A DNA stretch of 50,428 nt, taken from assembly GCF_009829925.1 (NCBI RefSeq), contig NZ_SNVJ01000001.1, forward strand, positions 397,984-448,411, given 5' to 3'. The notes under the pieces are model-generated. The model was given only the letters and a program-made list of their open reading frames with translations. It had not been told where the DNA came from and did no database searches. Positions 32,259-39,799 of this stretch are shown here, one piece after another; positions within the stretch are counted from its first letter, which is position 1; each line of letters starts with the position of its first letter. The position numbers and the translations under genes are program-made. This DNA comes from Teichococcus coralli. GTDB lineage: Bacteria; Pseudomonadota; Alphaproteobacteria; Acetobacterales; Acetobacteraceae.

Positions 32259-33262
32259 TCCACGCGCGCTCCGCTTTCCTGCACCAGCTTCTCCATCTTC
32301 TTGCGCTCTTCCGAGGCGAAGGCGGCGAATTCCGCCGCCGTGCCGCCCTTCAGCGGCAGGCCGAGCTGCTTCGCGCGCTCCACCACCATCGGATCGCGCA
32401 GCGCGGCGTCGAAGGCCGCGTTGAGCCGCGCGAGCACCGGCGCAGGCGTGCCCTTCGGCGCCGCCACGCCGTGCCAGGACAGGAAGGAGTAGGCCGGCAG
32501 CGCCGCCTCCGCGACGGTCGGCACATCCGGCAGGAAGGGCGAGCGATGCGGGCCGGTGGTGGCCAGCGCGCGCAGTTGGCCCTGCTGCACGGCGGGCAGC
32601 AGGGTGCCGTCGATCAGCAGGTCCACCCGCCCGGCCGTCAGCTCGGTCACCGCCGGGCCGCTGCCGCGATAGGGCACGTGCACCATGCGCGCGCCGGAAA
32701 GCGAGACCAGCATCTGCGCGGCGAGGTGCCCGGCCGTGCCGTTGCCCGGCGAGGCATAGGTGATGCCGTTCGGCTTCGCCTTCGCCGCGGCCAGCAGGTC
32801 CTGCAGCGTCCGGTAGGGACTGCCGGCCGGCACGCCGACGGTCAGCGGCACCTCGGTCAGCCGGATGAGGGGCTCGAAGCTCTCCGGTTGGTAGGACAGC
32901 CGCGCGAAAAGAAAGGGCGCGATGGCGAGCGTGCCGATGTCCAGGAAGGCCAGCGTGTAGCCGTCCGGCTCGGCGCGGGCCGCCGCCGTGGCGCCGATCG
33001 TGCCGCCGCCACCGCCCCGGTTCTCGATGATCAGGGTCTGGCCCAGCGCCCGCTCCACCGCCGGGCTGAGCAGCCGCGCAAGAATATCGTTGTTGCCCCC
33101 CGGAGGGTAGGGAACGATGGCGGTGACGGGATGGTCCGGCCAGGCCGCCATGGCGCGGCCGGGAAGGCCGGCGGCCAGCGCCCCCAAGGCCAACCCGCCC
33201 AGCGCGCGCCGGGTCGGGCGCGGCCGCGGTGCGATGGAAGCCGGAATGCGCGCAGTCACCAT
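32255..33262 (-). CDS. Tripartite tricarboxylate transporter-type (Bug) substrate-binding protein
   Basis: A 335-residue periplasmic receptor. The leader carries PTRRALGGLALGALAAGLPGRAMA and the mature domain starts AWPDHPVTAIVPYPPGGNNDI. LIIENRGGGGGTIGA, EPDGYTLAFLDIG, NGTAGHLAAQM and HVPYRGSGPAVTELTAGRVD are Bug signatures. GGAGAGGGA sits 8 bases before the ATG. It is first in a two-gene leftward operon with the sulfatase and divergent from a LysR regulator with 78 bases between starts. No TctA/TctB is present. The ligand is likely an organic acid, perhaps sulfated. Confidence 0.92.
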   Translation of the reverse strand: MVTARIPASIAPRPRPTRRALGGLALGALAAGLPGRAMAAWPDHPVTAIVPYPPGGNNDILARLLSPAVERALGQTLIIENRGGGGGTIGATAAARAEPDGYTLAFLDIGTLAIAPFLFARLSYQPESFEPLIRLTEVPLTVGVPAGSPYRTLQDLLAAAKAKPNGITYASPGNGTAGHLAAQMLVSLSGARMVHVPYRGSGPAVTELTAGRVDLLIDGTLLPAVQQGQLRALATTGPHRSPFLPDVPTVAEAALPAYSFLSWHGVAAPKGTPAPVLARLNAAFDAALRDPMVVERAKQLGLPLKGGTAAEFAAFASEERKKMEKLVQESGARVE

Positions 33263-33340
33263 GGGTGCCGTCCCTCTCCTGATGACCTCCGGCTTGCCCG
33301 CCGGATGGCCGTTGCCATAAGTTTCCGGCGCTTTCCGCTA

Positions 33341-34333
33341 ATGGAACAATCAGATCTGCTGATGGAAGACGGAACCGCGCTGGATGCCCGGCGGCTCGCC
33401 TGCTTCGTCGCCGTGGCGGAGGAGCTGCACTTCACCCGCGCGGCGGCGCGCCTGCGCCTCACCCAGTCGGCGCTGAGCCAGCAGATCGCCCGGCTGGAAG
33501 GCGAGATCGGCGTCGCGCTGCTGGTGCGCGGCAGCCGCCGCGTCTCGCTGACGGTGGCCGGGGCGATCTTCCTGGAGGGGGCACGGGCCACGCTGGCGCA
33601 GGCCGGCGCCGCCGCCGAGGCCGCCCGCCGTGCCGCGCGCGGCGAGGTGGGGCAGCTCGCCCTCGGCTTCGTCGAGGCCGCGCCGATGAGCATCCTGCCG
33701 CGGCTGGTGACCCGCTTCCGCGCGGCCTGCCCCGACGTGCATCTCGGCCTGGTCGAGATGCTCACCGTGGATGCCGCCGCCGCGATCCTCACGCGGCGGC
33801 TGGATGCGGCGCTGCTGCGCCCGATGCCGGAAACCGAGGAGCTGGAACGGCTGGTGCTGTGGCGCGAGCCCTATGTCGTCGCGCTGCCCGCCCAGCACCC
33901 GCTGGCGGCGGCGCAGTCCGTGCCGCTCGCCGCGCTGCGCGGGGAGCCCTTCGTGGCCACTTCGCCGCGAATGGCCGGCTATGTGGACAGCCGCTTCCGC
34001 GGCGCCCTCGCAAGGGCCGGGGTGCGCCCGCATGTGGTGCAGGAGGTGAACCAGCTCACCGCCGTCGCCGGGCTGGTCGGCGCGGGGGTGGGCGTCGCCC
34101 TGATGCCGGCCTCCGCCACGCGGCTCGGCATGGAGGGCGTGATCTACCGGCCGCTGGCGGGGCGCAACATGCCTTTCGCCGAGATGATGCTGGCCTGGCG
34201 CCGTGGCGAGACGGCGCCGACCGTGGCGCGCCTGATCGCCGTGGCGCGCGTGCTGCTGGCGGCCACGCCGGCCGATGCCGGGCGCGCCGCGTCAGGCGTC
34301 GTAGGCGATCCGGAAGCCGGTGTGCCCGGCTGA
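33341..34333 (+). CDS. LysR family transcriptional regulator
   Basis: A 330-residue LysR regulator. The helix-turn-helix is RRLACFVAVAEELHFTRAAARLRLTQSALSQQIARLEGEIGVALL (about residues 17-61), followed by a type 2 periplasmic-binding-like effector domain (GQLALGFVEAAPMSILPRLV onward). It is divergent from the Bug-sulfatase operon and probably activates it in response to the imported compound. An in-frame ATG at 33305 is an alternative start; neither has a clear ribosome site. The last 42 bases overlap the 3' end of the FGE gene on the opposite strand. Confidence 0.9.
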   Translation: MEQSDLLMEDGTALDARRLACFVAVAEELHFTRAAARLRLTQSALSQQIARLEGEIGVALLVRGSRRVSLTVAGAIFLEGARATLAQAGAAAEAARRAARGEVGQLALGFVEAAPMSILPRLVTRFRAACPDVHLGLVEMLTVDAAAAILTRRLDAALLRPMPETEELERLVLWREPYVVALPAQHPLAAAQSVPLAALRGEPFVATSPRMAGYVDSRFRGALARAGVRPHVVQEVNQLTAVAGLVGAGVGVALMPASATRLGMEGVIYRPLAGRNMPFAEMMLAWRRGETAPTVARLIAVARVLLAATPADAGRAASGVVGDPEAGVPG

Positions 34334-35233
34334 GGTGTCGGGGCTGCGGCCGGAGCGGGCGGCGATGCGGTAGCGGTAGCAATAGCTCTGGTGGCACAGG
34401 TAGGAGCCGCCCTTCATCACCCGCTCGCCCTCCTGGAGCGCCATGCGGTTGCGCTGCTTCGCGGCGCCGGCCAGCGAGCGGACGCGGAACGGGTCGGCAC
34501 ACCATTCCCAGACGTTGCCGCAGGCGTTGAACAGGCCGAAGCCGTTGGGCGCGAAGCTGTCCACCGGCGCGGTGCCGAGGAAGCCGTCCGCCAGCGTGTT
34601 GTGGCGGGGGAAGTCGCCCTGCCAGATGTTGCACAGGGCATCCTGCTCGCCGGGCTCCTGCATTCCCCACGGAAAGCGCGCGGCATCGTCGCCCCCCTTG
34701 GCGGCATGCTCCCACTCGGCCTCGCCGGGCAGCCTGCCGCCGGCCCATGCGGCGAAGGCGGCGGCGTCGTTCCAGGAGACATGCACCACCGGATGCTCCA
34801 TCCGCGCCGCGACCGACGAGCCCGGCCCTTCCGGCTGCGCCCAGCAGGCCCCCTCGACGCGGACCCACCAGGGCGCGCCCTCCACCCGGCCGCCGCCATG
34901 GCCGGGCGGCAGGAGAAGCTGGAAGACAAAGGACCAGCCGAAGCGCTCCGCATCCGTCCGGTAGCCGGTGGCCGCGGCAAAGGCCGCGAAGCGCCGGTTG
35001 GTCACGGCATGCGCGTCCATCCGGAAGGGGCGCAGCGTGACGCGCCGAGCCGGTCCCTCGCCATCCTCCCGCAGCACGGGATCGGCGGTGCCCACCGTCA
35101 CGGTGCCGCCAGGCAGGGCAAGGATCGGCGCCGGCGGCACCGTGCCGGTAGCGGCGGGAACAACGGGTGCGGTGTCGGGCCGAGAGGTTTCCGGACGCGG
35201 GGCGATCGGCGGGCAGCAGCAGGTGTCGGTCAT
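34292..35233 (-). CDS. Formylglycine-generating enzyme (SUMF1/FGE family)
   Basis: A 313-residue copper-dependent oxidase that converts the sulfatase CxPxR cysteine to formylglycine. The match is strong: GACWAQPEGPGSS, HPVVHVSWNDAAAFAAWAGGRLPGEAEWEHAAKGG, GLFNACGNVWEWCAD and GGSYLCHQSYCYRYR, the last with the copper-binding active-site pair C280 and C285. The N-terminus MTDTCCCPP has a triple cysteine. The start at 35233 is chosen because it gives this cysteine-rich end seen in related proteins (from memory); an in-frame ATG at 35263 is possible. It should activate the sulfatase at 30756-32258, although it is separated from it by the Bug and LysR genes. Confidence 0.94.
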   Translation of the reverse strand: MTDTCCCPPIAPRPETSRPDTAPVVPAATGTVPPAPILALPGGTVTVGTADPVLREDGEGPARRVTLRPFRMDAHAVTNRRFAAFAAATGYRTDAERFGWSFVFQLLLPPGHGGGRVEGAPWWVRVEGACWAQPEGPGSSVAARMEHPVVHVSWNDAAAFAAWAGGRLPGEAEWEHAAKGGDDAARFPWGMQEPGEQDALCNIWQGDFPRHNTLADGFLGTAPVDSFAPNGFGLFNACGNVWEWCADPFRVRSLAGAAKQRNRMALQEGERVMKGGSYLCHQSYCYRYRIAARSGRSPDTSAGHTGFRIAYDA

Positions 35234-35514
35234 GGCGCACCAGGATAGGGTTGCGCGGGGCATAGGGCACAGGCGGAAAAGTTCAGGGCCGCCAGGCCCT
35301 CCCTCCTCCTGTGGCGGACAACGCCGTGCGAAGGCGGAACCGCGGAGGAAGAGCCGGGGGACGGCAAGGCCGCCCGCCGTTCCGGCCTGCCTCCATGCCG
35401 GTCCATCGTACCGGCTCCCCGAGCGCGGCCCGGGCCAGACGTCCCCGGGATGGCGGAGCCTGTCGGGGAAGCCCGGTCGTTGACCCCTTCGGCCCGCCAT
35501 GGCAGGCAAGGCGC

Positions 35515-36180
35515 ATGCCCCAACTCCAGGCTGCACAGATCCCGGTTACGCCCTTCCAGCAGAACTGCGCCCTGATCTGGGACGCGGAAACCAGGCGCGG
35601 CACGGTGATCGACCCCGGTGGCGATGTGCCGCGAATCCTTGCCGCGCTGGACAAGGCGGGGTTCGGCGTGGACCGTATCCTCCTCACCCATGGCCACCTG
35701 GACCATGCCGGTGGCGCCGCCGCGCTGAAGCGCGCGCTGGAAGCGCGGCAGGGTGAGGCCGTGCCGATCGAAGGGCCGGACCGCCGCGATGCCTTCCTCC
35801 TGGAAGGCCTGGCGGACCAGGGAGCGAGCTTCGGCATCGAGGGGCTGGAGAAGGTGAGCCCTGACCGCTGGCTGGTGGAAGGCGAAACGGTTGCGATCGC
35901 CGGCCAGGAGTTCGCAGTGCTGCACTGCCCCGGCCACACGCCCGGCCACGTGGCCTTCGTTTCCACGTCCCTCAAGGTCGCGGTGGTGGGGGATGTGATC
36001 TTCCGCGGCTCGGTCGGCCGCACCGACTTCCCCTATGGCGACCCGGTGGCGCTGATCGCGGCCATCAAGGACAAGCTGCTGCCGCTCGGCGACGACATCC
36101 GCTTTCTGTGCGGCCACGGCCCGGGCTCGACCTTGGGCGAGGAGCGCCGGTCCAACCCCTTTCTCGCCGGCCGGGGCTGA
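35515..36180 (+). CDS. MBL-fold metallo-hydrolase (glyoxalase II-like)
   Basis: A 221-residue metallo-beta-lactamase-fold hydrolase. FQQNCALIWDAETRRGTVIDPGG is the glyoxalase II/YcbL-type start, and the metal motif is LLTHGHLDHAGG with H59, H61, D63 and H64. Later ligands are in LHCPGHTPGHV and VVGDVIFRGSVGRTDFPYGD, and CGHGPGSTLGEER closes the site. It is cytosolic and probably cleaves a thioester such as a glutathione conjugate. It stands alone, divergent from the FGE gene across 281 bases in which I see no further gene. Confidence 0.92.
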   Translation: MPQLQAAQIPVTPFQQNCALIWDAETRRGTVIDPGGDVPRILAALDKAGFGVDRILLTHGHLDHAGGAAALKRALEARQGEAVPIEGPDRRDAFLLEGLADQGASFGIEGLEKVSPDRWLVEGETVAIAGQEFAVLHCPGHTPGHVAFVSTSLKVAVVGDVIFRGSVGRTDFPYGDPVALIAAIKDKLLPLGDDIRFLCGHGPGSTLGEERRSNPFLAGRG

Positions 36181-36352
36181 GTCGGCTTCCGCTCCTCCGC
36201 CACTTCCGGCGGTGCGGCCGTTCAAGGGCAGGCCGGCGGCGGCGAGGCGGCAAGATGCGCCCGTGGTGCAGAAGCTGCCCGACATGGCGGCTCGGGGGCC
36301 GGCCGCCTCGCAGCCTCCTCCGAGCAGGCGACCTGATCTTCCGCCCCGCCGC

Positions 36353-36787
36353 TCAGGCGTCCCGGAACCGCGCCGGATCCTCGATGCCGAGTTCAGCCGC
36401 CTTGGCGTCAAAGGCCGCTGCGTAGATCTCCGCCAGCCGGCTCGTCGCTGCTCCTCCGACGCTCCCCGCCTCCACCAGGCCGGCCAGGCCAGGCAGGTCG
36501 GCCTCGGCGGCGACAGCCATCAGGTGGGACGCCTGTGCCGCCAGGCCGGCGGAATGCATCATCTCCACCGCCAGCCTTGCTTCGGCGATGGCGAGCTGGC
36601 GCTCAAGGTCGGTGGCCTGCCGTTCCAGGGCATCGGCCCGGCCAGTCTGCGCGGCGAAGGCGTTCCGCAGCTCCTCCAGCCTGGCTGCCAGGTCGAGCAC
36701 CGCCCGCTCAAGGCGATCCAGCGGGACGCCAGGACTGCCAGGGACGGTCCCCGGAGGCTGAAGCGGTGCGTATTGCTCGTCGGGCAT
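36353..36787 (-). CDS. Hypothetical protein with coiled coil
   Basis: A 144-residue protein of unknown function. After a Pro-rich start it has a long heptad-like helix (LDRLERAVLDLAARLEELRN and on through ALERQATDLERQLAIAEARL, about residues 25-85), then an Ala-rich region ending EIYAAAFDAKAAELGIEDPARFRDA. There is no signal peptide or membrane segment. The start at 36787 is chosen over 36820 because it excludes the unconserved-looking MGGAFPALRVP. It lies downstream of another unknown gene on the same strand with a 123-base gap. It could be a phage-like or scaffold protein; no family was recognised. Confidence 0.5.
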   Translation of the reverse strand: MPDEQYAPLQPPGTVPGSPGVPLDRLERAVLDLAARLEELRNAFAAQTGRADALERQATDLERQLAIAEARLAVEMMHSAGLAAQASHLMAVAAEADLPGLAGLVEAGSVGGAATSRLAEIYAAAFDAKAAELGIEDPARFRDA

Positions 36788-36910
36788 GGGAACTCGCAGG
36801 GCCGGAAAGGCGCCACCCATAATTGGGTTCCGCGACGCAGGAAATGCCCCACCGGCGCGAACGCACCACCGGGGAGGCCTTTCGGGAGCGCCGATGGGGA
36901 AACTGCAAAG

Positions 36911-38065
36911 CTAGGGCGTCAGTGTCGCCACCACGGCCGAACGACCGACGAGGCTGGCCTGAAGGCCCGGCGAGGGAATGCCGCCCTGGCGGATGCGGAC
37001 AACCTCCGCCTGCGGCAGTGTCGGCATGCCGGGAAGCTTGTCGAAGCGGGCGCAGCGCGTCCGGTCATCCCAGTCGGGCTCCAGGAGAGTGCAGGAGACG
37101 GGGTGGCCGGGGCAGCAGACGACCGCGCCGGGAAGCGGGGCCAGGCCCCCGGCCGCGAAGGCTCCCAGCGACCAGTTGCCGCCGAAGAGGCCGTCGAGGG
37201 CTTCCACCACCTCCCGGCAGGCCATGTCGGGAAGCAGCCGCAGGTATCCTCGGGCTGCCCCCTCACCCTTCCGGGCCGCGGCGCCAAGCAGCAGTTCGGA
37301 AGCGGCGGCGGCCAGAAGCGGCGGGTAGCGGCCTGGCGCGCCGTCCAGGTCCTCCGGGATCAGGCAGGACCGGGTGCGCTTGCCCATCCCGAGCGCGCGC
37401 TTGAAGCCCCTGATCCTTTCCGCGGCAGGGAACACCGGAATCCTCATTCCCGCCTTCTCGGGCAGCCCCGCCTGGGCGGCATCGGCGTCGATCTGCAATT
37501 CCGCCTGGCCAACAGGCCGCCAGCCATCCGCGATCTGGTCCAGGACCGCCTCGTCGATGGCGTCGAGACCCAGCGCTGGGCCTTCAGCATGCCAGACCCG
37601 CTCCAACGGCGGCACATCGGCGCCCATTCCCTCCAGCAGCCGGGGCTGGCAGAAGAGCACCCAGTCGCCCTCGGGGCCGACGACCAGGCGCCGCTCCCTG
37701 GCGGGATCCCGAAGGGGCAGCAGAGCGACCTGCCGGAGCGGAACGCCGAGCAGAAGGCGAAGCCCGGACGCCATGTCGTAGAGCGCGGCGTCTCGGCGGA
37801 AGGGCGCCTGGCTGGGAAGCTCGCGATAGGCCTGCCACCGGAGGCGTCCCTCGCCTTGCTGCCTGAGGGACGCCTTCCAGGCCTGCGCCCATGCCTCCGC
37901 CGAGTTCCCGGGCAGGCTGCGGTAGCCATGGCCGAAATGCTCGACCTGCGCCAGATCGAGGCCGGCCTCCTGCAGGCTCGGGTCGGCCCTGAGCCGATGC
38001 ATCGCCATCCAGGCCAGGAAGCGTTCCCCGCGGGCTGAACTGGCCCGGCTCACATCCCCCACCAT
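36911..38065 (-). CDS. Hypothetical protein, 384 residues
   Basis: No domain recognised. The protein is soluble, without signal peptide, with a Trp/Arg-rich first third (FLAWMAMHRLRADPSLQEAG) and a Cys-containing C-terminal part (LPGAVVCCPGHPVSCTLLEP). Codon use matches its neighbours and the frame is long with no better frame on the other strand, so it is likely real. It is divergent from the spore-photoproduct-lyase-like gene across a region with a 10-bp perfect inverted repeat, and is followed by the coiled-coil gene. The three may be linked functionally (weak inference). Confidence 0.6.
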   Translation of the reverse strand: MVGDVSRASSARGERFLAWMAMHRLRADPSLQEAGLDLAQVEHFGHGYRSLPGNSAEAWAQAWKASLRQQGEGRLRWQAYRELPSQAPFRRDAALYDMASGLRLLLGVPLRQVALLPLRDPARERRLVVGPEGDWVLFCQPRLLEGMGADVPPLERVWHAEGPALGLDAIDEAVLDQIADGWRPVGQAELQIDADAAQAGLPEKAGMRIPVFPAAERIRGFKRALGMGKRTRSCLIPEDLDGAPGRYPPLLAAAASELLLGAAARKGEGAARGYLRLLPDMACREVVEALDGLFGGNWSLGAFAAGGLAPLPGAVVCCPGHPVSCTLLEPDWDDRTRCARFDKLPGMPTLPQAEVVRIRQGGIPSPGLQASLVGRSAVVATLTP

Positions 38066-38386
38066 GCGCCATCCCCCCGATGCGCTTTGAAGCAGCGTAA
38101 CGGGGGCGGATCGGCTTTGGGAACGTCGCGGAAGCGTTGTTCACGCACCCTTGGTCACGCTTCCGCCAGAGGGTCGTGAAGTGGACCGCGGCGAAACGGG
38201 CGGCCGCCCGCACGCGGCGCGAACGGGGCCTGCCGCTTGGCGCCTATGGCACGCCCGGCGTCACCGAAGCGGGCACCGGGATGCCGAGGCGCACCCTGGG
38301 ACCGGCCCGGAGAAGCGGGCCAGGATCAGCCCGCGATCCGGACCCGCTCCTGGAAAGAGCGAGTGCCACCCCCACATCCCACATGG
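38066..38386. promoter_or_regulatory. Divergent region with a perfect 10-bp inverted repeat
   Basis: About 320 bases between two divergent genes. GCGGAAGCGT at 38128-38137 and ACGCTTCCGC at 38157-38166 form a perfect 10-bp inverted repeat with a 19-base spacer; the spacer contains two partial copies of TCACGC. Half-site centres are 29 bases apart. The layout suits an operator for a regulator controlling both genes, or a hairpin. No clear -35/-10 pair was identified. Confidence 0.4.
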
Positions 38387-39442
38387 ATGGCCGCCATCCC
38401 GCTCGACATCAGCCGCATCTACCTCGAATCCGCCGTGGAGCAGCACGCCCGCGGGCGGGAGATCCTGGCCCGCTTCCCGCAAGCGGAGCGCATCCCGGTC
38501 GCCTCCCACTGGCGCATCCCGGAACTCCGGGAGGGCGATCCCGGTGACTACCTGGCCGCCAAGCGCCAGGCCCTGGTGCTCGGCGTGAAGAAGGGCCTGG
38601 CCTTCCGGCCCAACGGGCGCAGCGCGGACTTCATCGCGCCCTCCTCATCCAACGGCTGCGCCATGGCCTGCGCCTATTGCTACGTCGCCCGCCGCAAGGG
38701 GCATGCGAACCCCATCAGCGTCTTCGTCAACATCGAGGCGATGCTTGCCGCGATCGCCGGCCATGCGGCGCGCCAGGGTGCGAAGGCAGCGCCGAACCAG
38801 GTGGACCCGCATTCGTGGGTCTACGACCTCGGCGAGAACGGCGACCTTTCCGTGGACGCCGCCATCTCCGACAACGTCCGCGACCTGGTCTCCCTGTTCC
38901 GCACCCTGCCGAACGCGAAGGGCAGCTTCGCGACGAAGTGGGTGAACCCGGACCTCCTGGACTATGATCCGGCGGGCCGCACCCGCATCCGCATGTCCCT
39001 CATGCCGCCTGGACTTGCGAAGCTGCTGGACGTCCGGACCTCGCCCGTGGCGGAGCGCATCGCCGCCATTCCGGATCTGCACCGCGCGGGCTACGAGGTC
39101 CACGTGAACTTCTCCCCGGTCGTGCTGCGCGAGGGATGGGAGGCGGAATGGGGCGCGCTGTTCGAGGCGCTGGACGACATCCTGCCTGCCGCCGTGAAGG
39201 ATCAACTGGCGGCCGAGATCATCATGCTCACCCACAACCGGGACCTGCACGAGATCAACCTCGCCTGGCACCCGAAGGCGGAGGAGCTGCTCTGGCGGCC
39301 GGACATCCAGGAGGAGAAGGTCTCCGAAAGCGGCGGCGTCAATCTCCGCTACCGCGCGGGATGGAAGGGCCGCTGGCTGCAACGCTTCAAGGACCTGCTG
39401 GCCGCCCGCATGCCCTACTGCCGGGTGCGCTACGCCTTCTGA
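38387..39442 (+). CDS. Spore photoproduct lyase-like radical SAM protein
   Basis: A 351-residue radical SAM protein of the SPL-like family found in non-sporulating bacteria. The cluster motif is C91-x3-C95-x2-C98 (NGCAMACAYCYVARR), at the same numbering as in Bacillus SPL. YLAAKRQALVLGVKKGLAF and GYEVHVNFSPVVLREGWEAEW are further family-like stretches. In Bacillus SPL Cys141 donates the hydrogen atom; the corresponding region here (about 142-152, SWVYDLGENGD) has no Cys, so repair of spore photoproduct by the known mechanism is doubtful. The only other cysteine is near the end (MPYCRVRYAF). ATG 38387 gives the family N-terminus. The function is unknown. Confidence 0.85.
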   Translation: MAAIPLDISRIYLESAVEQHARGREILARFPQAERIPVASHWRIPELREGDPGDYLAAKRQALVLGVKKGLAFRPNGRSADFIAPSSSNGCAMACAYCYVARRKGHANPISVFVNIEAMLAAIAGHAARQGAKAAPNQVDPHSWVYDLGENGDLSVDAAISDNVRDLVSLFRTLPNAKGSFATKWVNPDLLDYDPAGRTRIRMSLMPPGLAKLLDVRTSPVAERIAAIPDLHRAGYEVHVNFSPVVLREGWEAEWGALFEALDDILPAAVKDQLAAEIIMLTHNRDLHEINLAWHPKAEELLWRPDIQEEKVSESGGVNLRYRAGWKGRWLQRFKDLLAARMPYCRVRYAF

Positions 39443-39799
39443 GGGGCCGACGATCCCGGCGGAAGGCTTGCCGTGCGCTCACCGGAGGCCGTCGGCCAGC
39501 CTGATGCCTCCCAACGCGGCGGAAGCAGGTGCCCCAGAGCCGCTCATTCTCCCGGCACGCTCCAGTGGAACCGTTCCGGCCGGGATGTCCGCGGCCCTGC
39601 GCCCGGCCGATCGGACATCCAGGGGATGCGCCTCGCCGGCAGGGCTCACCGCCCCGGCCTCCGAAGGCATGCAGGCCGCGTTCTCCCCCTCGGGAGCCCG
39701 CGCCGCGGGCAAGCCGCACATCGGCCGCGGGAGACGGCCGGCCCCGGCCGAGCACCGCCCCACCCTGCGCGCCTGCGATCCGGCCGGTGGCTTCTTGCT
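39443..39799. other. Convergent intergenic region, nothing recognised
   Basis: About 357 bases between the convergent SPL-like and DUF2252 genes. Open frames here are short and GC-driven, with no domain. A GGCCG/CGGCC repeat near 39739-39760 may help termination, but there is no T-tract. Confidence 0.4.

Noticed and set aside
36212..38038. 608-codon plus-strand frame over the two unknown genes
   Set aside because: Its composition is Arg/Gly/Pro/Gln-rich without any structure, it has no ribosome site, and it conflicts with the minus-strand genes that have better composition. Since both minus-strand genes are unrecognised, a small doubt remains.
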